Assembly: GCF_036417845.1 (NCBI RefSeq)
Contig: NC_089980.1
Location: 53,132,501 to 53,196,500 of the forward strand
Reading direction: 5' to 3'
DNA: 64,000 nt
From: Apteryx mantelli
Taxonomy: Eukaryota > Chordata > Aves > Apterygiformes > Apterygidae
Shown here: piece by piece, positions 1-11,300 of the stretch
How the letters are laid out: each line of letters starts with the position of its first letter
Position numbering within the stretch: position 1 is the first letter of the stretch
The notes under the pieces: model-generated
Told to the model about the DNA's origin: nothing
Databases searched by the model: none
What the model saw: the letters and a program-made list of their open reading frames with translations, nothing else
Program-made: the position numbers and the translations under genes

Positions 1-1395
1 GTCAGGTGCTGTAGCTTAACATTACTCTTTATGAGCAAAGCAGCATTAGCATGCACGCTGCTTCTTTTTCCCTATTAAGCATTCAGATAACAGCACTTCC
101 ATGAGCTCAGCTTAACATTTAAACCTGCAGTAAGCCTGTCATTGTGGAAGTCTTCCAAAAATATTTAACAGTAAGAAGTACTAACAATAAAACTCACATA
201 AATTGAAACGACACATTTTCTTTCAAAGACATATTTTTGTTTTGCCTTTAAACGTTACACAAGCCTACAACAGAAGTCACATACTGCTGAGAGAAAAAAA
301 GTTGACAGTCTTCATGTCAGCATTGCATAACAGCTATATTCCCAGTAAGACTAGATTTTCCATGAGTTCAAAATAAATGAATAATGAGTAAGTTATCTAT
401 CTATTGTTTTAAGGTTTCTGACCAAAGTAAACCTAAAAAGAGGGAGAACCAGGCTTCACAATGCTGCAAAACTCATATGAACATGCTTCACATATGCTAT
501 CTATGTGGCTTACTTCCCCCCTCCCTGCTTTAATGCACTTTCTTGCATGACACTATGAGCACTTTCTAAAGCAGACTGTACTAAATAAAAAAAAAAAATG
601 AAGCTAAGCTTTACCATGCAGTTTCAGTGTCTCTACCTACCAAATATCTCAGCAATTTTTCCTAAAACTGTGACAGGATTTGTGTACAGCACCAGTCAAA
701 TACGCCCATCTGCAAAACTTGCTAGGATTGTGCATAGAAACAGCGCTTGGGAGATGCCCCAGAAGGTGAGTAAAAGCATCGCTTGAAGAAAAACAAACCC
801 GATAAGCATAAATGCCACAGTCCTAATACAGGAATTAAACTGAGAGAAGAAATGCTTCACCACCTTAACATGCTTTGGATTGAAGAGAGAAGTAAAGAAA
901 GGAAGCTCGCACCAAAAAAAATGTGTTAGCTCGTGCCCAACGAGGAGAAAACCTGCAAGTTAGTGGGAACCTCGGCGGGGAGGAGGAGAGGTGTTTTTTT
1001 TTTTTTTTTAATTCTATTTTTGCAAGAGAAGCGCGACTGCAGCTTTCAGGCCGGGGCGGGTTAGTATCCGCAGTACGCGGCGGGCGGCAGGGCAACGCGG
1101 AGGGTCCCGGGGGGCGCCCTACCCACTCCCCCCCCCGAAACCAACCCCCGCGGGCCGCCTCCACCCCGCGGCACCGCGAGCTGCCCCGCTCCGCCCGCGG
1201 GTGCGGGCGGCGGGCACGGCGGGCACAGCGCTCCCGCGGCGCTGCCGCCGGCCCTGCTCCCACCCCCCCGCTGCTGCCCCCGGGAGCCCCGCGCCCCCGG
1301 CCCGCCTCAGGGCTCCCCGCGGGGGCCCCGCCTCCCCCCTCCCGCCCGCCCGGCCGCGGCCCCGAGGCAGCGCGGAGGGGCAGCGCCGCGCTTAC
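1..1395 (-). other. RYR2: RYR2 intron 1, 5' portion
   Basis: This is the beginning of intron 1, read on the minus strand from the donor GTAAGC at 1395-1390 toward position 1 and beyond the window. The first 350 nt next to the exon are still part of the CpG island. Below about 1010 the composition falls to the AT-rich background. A run of about 16 T lies at 993-1009. No other exon, RNA gene or clear repeat is seen. RYR2 intron 1 is very long in other vertebrates, so exon 2 is expected well outside the window. Confidence 0.85.
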
Positions 1396-1443
1396 AGTTC
1401 GCAGGAACTGGATCTCGTCCTCGCCCTCGCCCCCCTCGGCCAT
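1396..1443 (-). CDS. RYR2: RYR2 exon 1, coding part (residues 1-16)
   Basis: The minus strand reads ATG at 1443 and encodes MAEGGEGEDEIQFLRT, followed at once by a consensus donor GTAAGC. This is the N-terminus of a ryanodine receptor. In human RYR2, from memory, it differs only at residue 3, and exon 1 also ends after Thr16 in phase 0. RYR3 begins similarly but has one more Gly. The call of RYR2 rests on the exact length and on the MTR neighbour, because MTR and RYR2 are adjacent on the same strand in human. The start context is strong (G at -3, G at +4), and no other ATG exists on this strand between 1444 and 2038. RYR2 is the roughly 5,000-residue tetrameric calcium-release channel of the sarcoplasmic reticulum in heart and brain. 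Only this first exon is present. The open frame continuing past 1396 is intron read-through. Confidence 0.94.
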
Positions 1444-1522
1444 GGCTCCCCCTCTCTCCCGGTGCCCGGGCGGGCGGCGGCGGCGGCGGGCGGCGAGGCA
1501 GGATGCTCACGGGGGCACCGCG

Positions 1523-1558
1523 CCGGGGCCGGGGCCGGGGCCGGGGCCGGGGCCGGGG
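1523..1558. repeat. Hexanucleotide repeat (CCGGGG)6, i.e. G4C2 on the plus strand
   Basis: Six perfect copies of CCGGGG stand in a row, 80-115 nt upstream of the RYR2 start codon. The RYR2 sense strand therefore carries the C4G2 form, in its 5' UTR or proximal promoter. Six-frame reading gives Gly-Pro, Gly-Ala and Gly-Arg dipeptide runs, the same as for the C9orf72 repeat. Six units is a short array. Confidence 0.95.
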
Positions 1559-1888
1559 CAGGTGCGACGCGACGGACCGGCAGCCCCAGGCCGGGCCCGC
1601 GCGCCGGCGGCAGGTGCTCCGCTCTGCCCAGCCGCCGCCGAGCTCGCGCCGGCCTCGGGGGCGGGGCCAGGCGCGGGGGGCGGGGCTCCCCGCCCGCCCG
1701 CTGCCGCAGGTGATCCGCAGCCCGGCTCGCCGCCCAGCGCCCCTTGCTGGTGTTTCGCCGAGAGGCGGCCCGCGGGCTGCGCCGGTCTGCCGCCGCCGCC
1801 GGGCTTGCCTCGGGTGGGGGCTGCCCGACCCGCCGGCTCGGCCGCCGCACTGGGACGCGGCTGGGGGAAGCGCCGCGGCGCTGCCACG

Positions 1889-1965
1889 GCGGCCGTTGAG
1901 CGGCGCGGCGCGGCGGCCGTTGACGGCGCCGCAGGAGCCGGGCGGGCGAAGCGGGGCGGCCGTTG
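1889..1965. promoter_or_regulatory. Three copies of GCGGCCGTTG (CAACGGCCGC on RYR2 strand)
   Basis: Identical 10-mers lie at 1889-1898, 1913-1922 and 1956-1965. The first two share a longer context, GGCGGCCGTTGA followed by one base and CGGCG. On the RYR2 strand each holds CAACGG, which fits the Myb consensus YAACNG. They lie about 450-520 nt upstream of the ATG. Regulatory function is inferred. Confidence 0.5.
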
Positions 1966-2090
1966 GCGGACGTCGGCCCGGGACCGGAGCCCTGTGGGGC
2001 TTCGGCCCTGCCGGGGATTGCTGGGAACTGGGCTTTAACATGCAAGCATGCGTCCCCGCAGCCCCTGGCCGCCCGGGCCAGTCTGGTCCT

Positions 2091-4497
2091 CACAAGTTAG
2101 CGCAGAGACGCTGCACTGAGAGATGCCTCAGCGGAGAGAGAATTTAAGTGGCTTTTCATGAGGTTTTTGCCAGCTGACAGTATTCTCTGGTAGAAGAAAG
2201 CACGGAAGATACAGTACACGGCGACGCGAGACAACTACAACATGGTTTCACCAGGCATTAGCCTCTAACCATCACGTGAATGCTCCTAACCCAAGGTAAA
2301 CGAGAGGCTGTTCAATGTAGTTTCCTTGAAGGATTGCTACCCTGTATTTACCACAGGGTAGAGCATGCATGCAGGCAGTTACCGTGGAATAGCTCATCTT
2401 TCAGGAGCATTCATGCAGTCATACCTTAAAAAGGAAACATTATTTCTAGCAGTGGAGGTGCTGGGCCTCCCACAGAAAGTTGGGCAGCCTGTAAGAGCTG
2501 CCTGACTGCTACAGTCAATAGCACGTAGGAATAAATATATGGTAGATAAGCTGTACTAGTTCAGTGGAACCATCATGAGGTCAGAACAGCAGACTACCTT
2601 AAAATATAGTGAAATGAACATTGTATCATTGGCAGAGCAGTATATGTGAAGAGTGCACAACTGCAGAAGGCTTTTGAAGGACCAAAACCAGTAAACATAA
2701 TGAAATCACAGTAATTCTGGTGAATAGAGAGTGTGGCTACGATACCAGAAGACATTACTTTCTTGAGAAGCCATACCTGTAGTCTTTAACCTTACACTGT
2801 TCAAGAACATAGTGAAAAAGTAACACTAAACGTTTCTGAAGAGATTTTATTGTTACTTCCAGCAGTAGAGAAACTGTTCTTCTGACAGATTGGCAATTGC
2901 AAGAGCAGCCAAGACGCATAAGGTCTGTAGAGCAAGTGATGTAAGAGTATTTAATACAGAGGTTCTGCAGATGAACTCCAAAATTAGGACAGGTTAAGCA
3001 TTTCTTTTATAATTTCCTGTTTTCAGGTGCTGCTAATTTCTAGAGATTTTTACCTCTTGGACTTACTCTCTTGACTGAAAATAATTTAATAATTTAGGTA
3101 TGATAAAAGAAAACAGCAAAATGTTTTTCATATTGTTACAAAATTATGATATTCAAACCTTTTAAACATCCCTTCCTCTAAATTATTTAGGTTGAGAAGT
3201 TTTTCCAAAACAGCCCTCTATTAGAAGAAAAGGCTTCTGAGCTTGCTTGGTAAGTTTTGGATCTTTACAATATTGTGTTTCACAAAGGTGTCCTGAACAA
3301 ATAAAATTTCAATTACATGCCCATGTACAGAACAAGTCTGGTTCCACACTACAGTTTGGAAATGTATTTCATAATAGTCATGGATGTAAAAGTCAGTTCA
3401 CTTGCAAATATTTACAGGATCCAGGTCTTGTTTAGATCACAGAACACACAGGATGCTTTTGTCTTTCTTTTGAGTAGTGGATTAGACATCTGCTCTATTT
3501 GCTGCAGATAAGGCAGGGACATTATAAAGAAAAGAAAGAGAAAAAGGGTACACAATAGTTTACACAAAAAAATATACACAATAACATCAATGGCCAAAAC
3601 TTTTTGTACAGTCCTTAGGACAACCTTAGGAGATAATGAAAGTAGTTCCAGGAACCATGGAACTGATGAGACCTGTTTTCCTGTGGATCTGAAGCTCCTA
3701 ATTAGATTGCTTGGGGTTTAGCAAGATATGAACTCCAGTTGAAGCTTCTCCATGCTATGGCAGTCATATTTTTCTCATATGCAGATTTGTTGCTGCCTAA
3801 TATGGGTCAAATTTATGCAGCAGTTTTTTCTGACAGCAGATAACACTCTTTGGTATCTTCTTTACTGAAGCGCTCGTTTTCATGAAATGGCTAGGAACTA
3901 ACATTTATGATACGGTTAGCCCTCTGTCAAATATGTTGAAATTTCCCAGTTAGTTCAAGAGATAGTATGCAATAACAGAAAGACACACACAGCACATGGC
4001 TACATAATCTAATTTGCTTAGGAAACGAGCTAAAAGCAGTAGATACAAAAGATTCTTCTGATAAGTTTGTGAACAGAGGGATAAAGAGCAAATGTAGTTG
4101 GAAGCACAACTTCATAAGTTGTTCATCAAGGATTAATATTCACATGTGTGTACACCATACATATAGACTGTTATATGTATGCACACACACTAAATGCATA
4201 ATAAATATAGTTATAGAATGTGCATAGAATATAAAATAACTGCAAGCACATAAAAGCCTAAACAAACTAAGTAAATTCCTAATCCACAGCTTTGCCTTCC
4301 TCTATATTACCTCATCCATCAGCTACAATTTATGTGCCTCTCTCCTTTCCATCTCTACAAAATGTGCAGGCTTACTCTAACCATGTGAAAAGATGAGATA
4401 CATTTTCTGAATGCTCAGGATGTTGGAATGGAATTGTGTTTAAAAAGGAATGTACTTTGGCTAATGCAAAGTTTTAATCAGTAGTTATATTTACTTG
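2091..4497. other. Intergenic, no gene seen
   Basis: AT-rich sequence between the CpG island and the CR1 copy. Open frames are short and have no recognisable similarity. A small perfect hairpin (9-bp arms CTACCCTGT / ACAGGGTAG, 7-nt loop) lies at 2337-2361. Nothing else is supportable. Confidence 0.6.
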
Positions 4498-5307
4498 CAT
4501 TGGATAATTGGGTGGAGAGGAACCTCATGATGTTGAACAAAGGCAAGTGCAGGGTCCTGCACCTAGGGAGGAATAACCCCATGCACCAGTACAGGTTGGG
4601 GGTTGACCTGCTGGAAAGCAGCTCTGCGGAGAAGGACCTGGGAGTGCTGGTGGACACCAAGTTAAGCATGAGGCAGCAATGTGCCCTTGTGGCCAAGAAA
4701 GCCAATGGTATCCTGGGCTGCATCAGGAAGAGTGTTGCCAGCAGGTGGAGGGAGGTGATCCTCCCCCTCTACTCAGCCCTGGTGAGGCCACATCTGGAGT
4801 ACTGCGTCCAGTTCTGGGCTCCCCAGTACAAGAGGGATGTGGCACTACTGGAGCAAGTGCAGCGAAGGGCTACTAAGATGATTAGGGGACTGGAGCATCT
4901 CTCTTATGAGGAAAGACTGAAAGAGCTGGGCCTGTTTAGCTTGGAGAGGAGAAGGCTGAGAGGAGATCTTATTAACGTGTACAAGTATCTGAAGGGAGGG
5001 TGTTGAGAGGATGGGACCAGACTCTTTTCAGTGGTGCCCAGCAGCGGGACAGGAGGCAACGGGCACAAACTGAAACACAGGAAGTTCCATCTGAACATGA
5101 GGAAATACTTCTTCACTGTGAGGATGACAGAGCACTGGAAGAGGTTGCCCCGAGAGGTTGTGGAGTCTCCTTCTCTGGAGATATTCAAAACCCATCTGGA
5201 TGCAATCCTGTGCAATGTGCTCTAGGTGACCCTGCTTGAGCAGGGGGGTTGGACTAGATGATCTCCAGAGGTCCCTTCCAACCTCAGCCATTCTGTGATT
5301 CTGTGAT
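4498..5307 (+). mobile_element. CR1 LINE, 5'-truncated 3' end
   Basis: About 810 bp matching the 3' end of the chicken repeat 1 LINE: the C-terminal part of ORF2 (4500-5225), then a short 3' UTR and the terminal octamer ATTCTGTG twice (5290-5305). The protein reading contains the typical CR1 stretches [30 protein letters not shown] and [12 protein letters not shown], and ends at a natural TAG at 5223-5225. One in-frame TGA at 5004-5006 breaks an otherwise open frame, where CR1 copies usually have CAA or AAG. The element lacks its 5' part, as most CR1 insertions do, and is inactive. Its GC content is clearly above that of its surroundings, and its good preservation suggests a fairly young insertion. 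Confidence 0.96.
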
Positions 5308-8300
5308 AATTAAAAACAACTGGTTGTTCTGAAAGTGGAAATAACATTATAGTTTCTATCATAACAGGAAGTTATGTAGTTTGCAGGTTTGTTGTTTAGA
5401 TGAACTAGTGGGAAAATAAAATAATACAAATCCTCCACAGCTGATATTTGCAAGTGGAATTCAGTGGGATTGCATTTTTTGTGTGGGTGTGGAAGTATAG
5501 GGCACTTTGCTACAGACTGCCAGTCCCAAATTTCACGATGCCAGTCAACCTCATAGCAGTTAATTTGTGTTCCCCATTCTTTGCTCAGTTTCAATCTACA
5601 TTACATCTCATTATGCCCACTATTTTCTGGAAGACTGAAGATTTTTATTAACTGATACCTGTGTTTTCCACAGAAAAATGCAGAAAAACAGTTTCTATTT
5701 CTGCCAAAACAACCCAATACTGATTTAGGGAGTGATAGTTTTTAACAAAGCCTCTGAAGATTAACAAAAAGGGAAAAGAAAAAGCTTTTTATAAAATGTT
5801 CAGTAGGAAGTGCCATTCCCTTACTGTTCTAATCTATATTTTATTAGTTAATTAATTGTCATCATGAGTATCTGCTGCTTATTCCTCCTATCTAGAAGCA
5901 GTCTTCCAAATTCTCAGTCCAGACCTTCTCCCACATTACGTGTGACCCTGCTGCTCCCATATACTGTTCCCTTTGTTGCCATATTGCTTTGTTCCTCTTA
6001 CAATCCCAGTCTAAATCTGCCCATCACAGTGCACATTTGTAATTGTCACTATGATGCATTATTTCCTTAGTGCATTTTGCCTTTAGACAGTAAGTGCTTC
6101 TTGCTACTATTACCCTTGGTTTATCACGGAAACGACACTGTGAGGATTCATAATATGCCATTACCACTTCCTCTCCAAAAACCTGGGCCTTGGTGTGATG
6201 CAGAACCAGTACAGCAGCACCAGTGCAACAGTGTTTCTGAGACACCTCGGCAGGATTCTCAAATGAACGTAAATTGACAGTATCATAAGAGTTTTAGCAC
6301 TTTAATTTCAAAAATTTTAATCCCCTAAATTAGGAAGTCTAATATGATGTTAGGATAAGATGCATAGATATGATGGTATGCACGCACTCAGAATAATAAA
6401 CTATGTAAAACAAACAATGTCAGCTGTTCACAATCATAATAACAGGTACTGTGAACATTCAGTGTTCAGTAACATAAAGGGAATTCCCAGGTGCTTCTTT
6501 GTTTTCTGTCTCCAGCAGGATATACTACTATGCTATTTTGTATTCTCAGAAGCACAGCCTAAGATGATGCCTGTAGGAATAGAATGAGGGAGATACTACC
6601 CTTTCTTCCTCACACTGTTCTTTCTTACAGTATCTCAGACTTTTAAGTTATTGTCAGCCAGATATCAATCTTGAAAACATGTTATTCCAAATGGTGTAAA
6701 ACTAAAGGGATTGCTTCTCCTATCTCATTTCATAAATCAATGCCACTGTGGTCAATGAAACAAAAGCAATGTAAATTCTATATCAGTTTATGTCCCAACT
6801 GTGACTAGGAAGCAAGAATAAGATCAGCAGACCCAATTCTGCATTGAATTTTAAATGAGATTTTATTGCAGAGGTTAAAGAATCATAAATATACCTACAA
6901 CCAAGTAGTTATATGCCTATCGTGATCTCCCCAGAGTTCAATAGTATACTGCATTTTTCTTTCGTTAGTGTTCATACATAAGATACCGTATAATTGTCAA
7001 TTGCATGTCTGTCATTAAGTATATGTCCTGTACTCTAGATACATCACCTATACAAAAAAAAAAATTACTTAGGAATACAATATTACCATAAAATTGAGAC
7101 AATGAAGCTTTTCTGAGAACTTTGGTATTAAGCAAAAACAAAGGCAAGCTCATATCATATCATATAGTGCTTAATTATAGGAAAGGTCTTCCAACAATTT
7201 GCATTTTGCATTTGGACATGTATAGTAGTTTTCTGAGAGCTTTTCTATTACCTTGCCTTCAGTTGTCAGCTGCAACTGGTGAGTTCATTCCTAAATATAT
7301 TCTGGAACATGACTGTGGCTGACTCTGGAAATCTACACTTCTCCCCCTAAAACAAGAAACTAACACTGTCTGAAACGTCCTTTTTAGCAAAGCTCAAAGC
7401 ATTTATTTTCTCTTTTCGTTATTGTGTGTGGGATTATTAACATGAAGGATGGTATCTTGTGTTTTAGATTTTGGGGGTAATAGTTTGCTTAGATTTTCAT
7501 GTTAGACTGTCTCCTTGAAGTTTTTATTACCCATTTTAAATCTTTTTCTAATATACTGTCTGATAAATTCACTGGAAGCTGTCAGGAAGCCTAAAGCCAA
7601 AAGAAATAGGTTTTTTAGGGTATGTTTTCCTTTTTTTTTGCTTTGAGTTGATTAGGAGGATTAACATATTTTGTTTCTAAATATTCTTGGTATACATTAA
7701 AAGAGCACATTAAATACCATCTTTAAACTAGAATTTCCTCATTTCTTAGGTTTTCTAACAGTTTATAGTTATGTCATCATGTAAATATATTATATTATTA
7801 TAAGATTATAACTGCATGTAAGAATATACCCAATTCTTACATGTGCCATTATTGACAAATGGAGATGTGTTGGTGCTCTCTCCAGCTTACATCCTTCAAA
7901 TTGGAATTCTATCTTTGTGCAGCCAGTGACATGGAAGCGACGGGAAAGTAATTCTAACCCTACCAGTAACTGCTGTGACTCACATGTCAGTCTCTCAATC
8001 AATCCAGTTGCAAATAGCTGGAGATAAGAATCAGGTTTTCAAGATGTTTCAAAATGTTTTCAAGTAAGCATCTAAATTTTCAGTGTACCTGATTTATTCT
8101 GAATGAGTTTATATTTGAGTACCTAAATAAGTCCCTGGAACAAAGCAGGGAAAATCCCTCCTTTTTATTATTAATATTCAGCAATCTGCTGTCTAGTCTT
8201 CCAGTAAAGACCTACATGATATATTAAACTAGGATAATTTTGTCCTCTGTCCCTAAAAGGATATTTTTTGCTATAAAATTCAGTGTGATATTTAAGAGCT

Positions 8301-11300
8301 CTAGTCATTTTTCTAAAGAAACATCAGGCAGTTTTCTGGGAAAAATGTTGATAGTTATGATGCTGCTCTGTTACTTGATGAATGGAAATAATTGTTAGAG
8401 ATTTGTCTCTCTCAAAAGAAACTTGTTTCAGATGGCAGTTCTTTTCACACTTTCATTTTCAAAAAAGAAATTTTCAGTGCTTTAGCAGCTTGCATTTTGT
8501 TCTGAGAAGATGTAGAGCAGTATTTTCATGGCTGCTCAGATAACGAATTGTACATGGTGGAGGAAAGGACCAAGGCAGAAAGCACAAACCCTGAGAATAG
8601 AATGAAACTTCCACTAAGAGAAAGTGAACTCTTTGCATTACAGATATTAATCAGACACTGGCTACCAATGGTGAATGTTGTCAAGATCTGGAGAAGTAAC
8701 CAGTAATCCTTGTGTCTTTGGAGAAAATGAAGGTTACTTGCATGGGGAAATGCTTAAATTACTTAAAATGTTACAAAGTACTGATAAAATAAATTGATAA
8801 TCAATGTAAAAAAAAAAGCCAGTTGGACTGACCATTCTTCAGTTTAATATCCTTTATGCCAGCAGTTGAAACATACTTGTCTCATAGAGAATTATGTGAG
8901 GTAATGATGTTAGCAGTAGCCTGGAGAAGCTGTCAGAAAGGAAGAAGTGGGAGGAAGCGGAGGAAAGGAAGGAGGAAACTTTTAAAGGTCTTTTGAATGT
9001 AAATGTTGAATCTACAAACCACAATATCAATAGATTAGGATCTTAATATTACCTTTCATCTGTCATTTCTTGTTTGCTTTTTCAAATGTATCATAACATA
9101 AAGTCCAGGACTGCAACATTCACACAGTTCAAGATGCAAAACTACCAAAAATTGAAGCTTTAACCTAAACCTTGGATCTATAACTAGTCATAATGCAAAC
9201 GCCTGATTTAAATTGTGACTATGACAACACAAGTACTGGATTACAACTGTTACTAGGCAAACTGTTTACTGTGAACAAATGATTAATTTAGCTTTTTGAG
9301 TCAAAAAATAGTTGCAAACCGCTTTACTAATATATGTTATTCATAATTGCTCAAAGACATTTTGCAAAAAGTGCTGGCCACAGTTGTGGGAATTATGCAA
9401 TTGATTTCTATCTTAGAATACTTATTACTAGCTTTTGTGGTGCCTGTGCTGTCACATAAGTGACAGGGTATTGTTTCTACTTCCTCACTGGGTGACAAAG
9501 TCAAAAGAGTCAGCAGTAAGTATGTAAGCACAAATAACCTTGTCCACATGCCAGTGCAGATAACTGAATGAAAAAAAAAAAAAAGGCTTTCCCTACATAC
9601 TCATAGGAAAAATCTGTCATGAGGCTACATTTTCCCACAATTACTTGACCAGACCACGAAAAAGATAGGCCCCAGATTTCATTGTCAGTTATAATTTCTT
9701 AAACATAAGATAATTAAACAGGGTAAGGGATTTGTTTTTCTTTATAATTATGATGAGTTGATTCCAGAATCTATTGCAGACTTCCTCTAAGTCATTCTAA
9801 TGTTCTCTACATGAGCTACTCTGCCTGGAAAGGCATGCATGAGCTATAATTTCCTTTTGACATTAAAAGCCACAAATCTACAGCACTGCAGTAATGCAGA
9901 GGAAAAAATGTTCAGCTCTTAACTCAAGATTAGTCTCTTTAGCCATTAAGAAGTGAAAGCTCTATGGAGGTAACACAACCAAAACTGCTGAGATTACATT
10001 CCAGACAGAACAAGCACTTAACTATTGTAGATACAGCATCTGGACAATGATATATAGTAAATAACCAACATTCAATTGCCCATTTCACTAATATGACTTT
10101 AAGAATTATTCATTAACAAAATTATAAAACAGAAACAAATAGATTTATTGGAAAACAATAGTTAATTTAAGTGAGTAGGAGAGCTCCTTAATTGGAGTCC
10201 TATGTCACACATTAAGAATAAAGCAACACATTAACAGTACTTCAGACATCTTGTTTGAGCACAAGATTTATATTTACTATGGTTCAGTTACTTCTTTAAT
10301 TAAAAAGAAAACTGTTTTCTGAAGGTCTGTGAGGAAACTATATTACGTAAATATTTTAACACTGTTTAGGCACTTGCTATCTCATCCCTTAGCACTAATA
10401 AAAGAGCTCACCTTTAGAAACTGGCAAGTGCATCTTTATGTGACTGCTTACCTAACAAAATAAGGAGAAATGCTGGATGCACCTGAATTGAAATTTATAG
10501 ATCTTAATACTCAGAATTCTGAGAAGAAGGAAGGATTTGGGGTTTTCTGTTGTTATTTTAAAGAAGTATACAATTTGTCATATTAAACTGTACCTAAAAT
10601 CCATTAAGTCCAGTTTCTAGTGGCAAACAAAGAACTGCTGTAGATAGGAAGAATGTAGCTCTCCCTTCCTTTCCAGTCATAAATATGATCTTGGTTGGAT
10701 ATCCCTTTCAAAATCTTTGTCCTAGCTGATTTGTAATAACAACGGTTATTCCTATTATGTGCATAAGTCTCTTTTAATCTTGCTTAAACCTCAGTGACTC
10801 ATGTTAAGTTAAACAACACACTAATCATTTAACATTTCAGAAATATTTTCCAGCTCTTAATTGTATTGTTTTATACCATCACTAAGATCTAAAATGTGTT
10901 TACTTTTGTAGAACTGTTCACAAAATTTTCAGGAGTACTGGTTTCCTTCAGGCTTTATTCTTCCTGTTCAGTCTTCCCTCTCAGTTCACGGATTCTGCTC
11001 TGACTCATGTAGCTAGGACTGATTCCATAGTCAAAGCTCCTTTACAATTCCCAGAGTATGGGATTTTGAAAACCAGTTCTAACATCCCAGTTCATTCTTC
11101 TTTCATGTCTGGACACTTCCACTCTTCAGCGAGTGGTCAGTGCAGACAAGAGAGGAACTATTTTTTCTGCATATCAGCTAGGGCTCTTAACTAAGGTGCT
11201 GCTGCTCTCCAAGGTCATCTGATAGCAGAGACCAATTTCATATTCACTAAAACAGTAAGCAAATGTCAGTTAATATATATTTCTCATCTTTATTTTTGCT

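Larger units (their letters stand above)
1030..2090. promoter_or_regulatory. RYR2: CpG island covering RYR2 promoter, 5' UTR and exon 1
   Basis: About 1 kb of very GC-rich, CpG-dense sequence stands out sharply from the AT-rich flanks and spans the RYR2 start codon. GC boxes of the Sp1/KLF type are at 1657-1668 and 1675-1687, some 215-245 nt upstream of the ATG on the minus strand. No TATA box is visible, as is usual for CpG-island promoters. The long open frames here on both strands are low-complexity Gly/Pro/Ala/Arg translations and not proteins. The exact transcription start cannot be read from sequence. Confidence 0.85.

Noticed and set aside
865..1395. Continuation of the RYR2 frame beyond residue 16
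   Set aside because: A consensus donor GTAAGC follows Thr16, and the downstream translation no longer resembles RYR2, so it is intron read-through.
923..2147. Several long overlapping open frames of 126-371 codons on both strands of the CpG island
   Set aside because: They are Gly/Pro/Ala/Arg low-complexity readings that arise because GC-rich sequence lacks stop codons. Only the 16 codons at 1396-1443 match a known protein.
2337..2361. 9-bp hairpin with 7-nt loop as a terminator or miRNA precursor
   Set aside because: The stem is too short for a miRNA, and hairpin terminators are not used by vertebrate RNA polymerase II. Such hairpins are common by chance.
6060..6110. TTTAGACAGTAAG-type stretch resembling the tail of old SINE/LINE elements
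   Set aside because: Too short and without a matching body on either side to support a repeat call.
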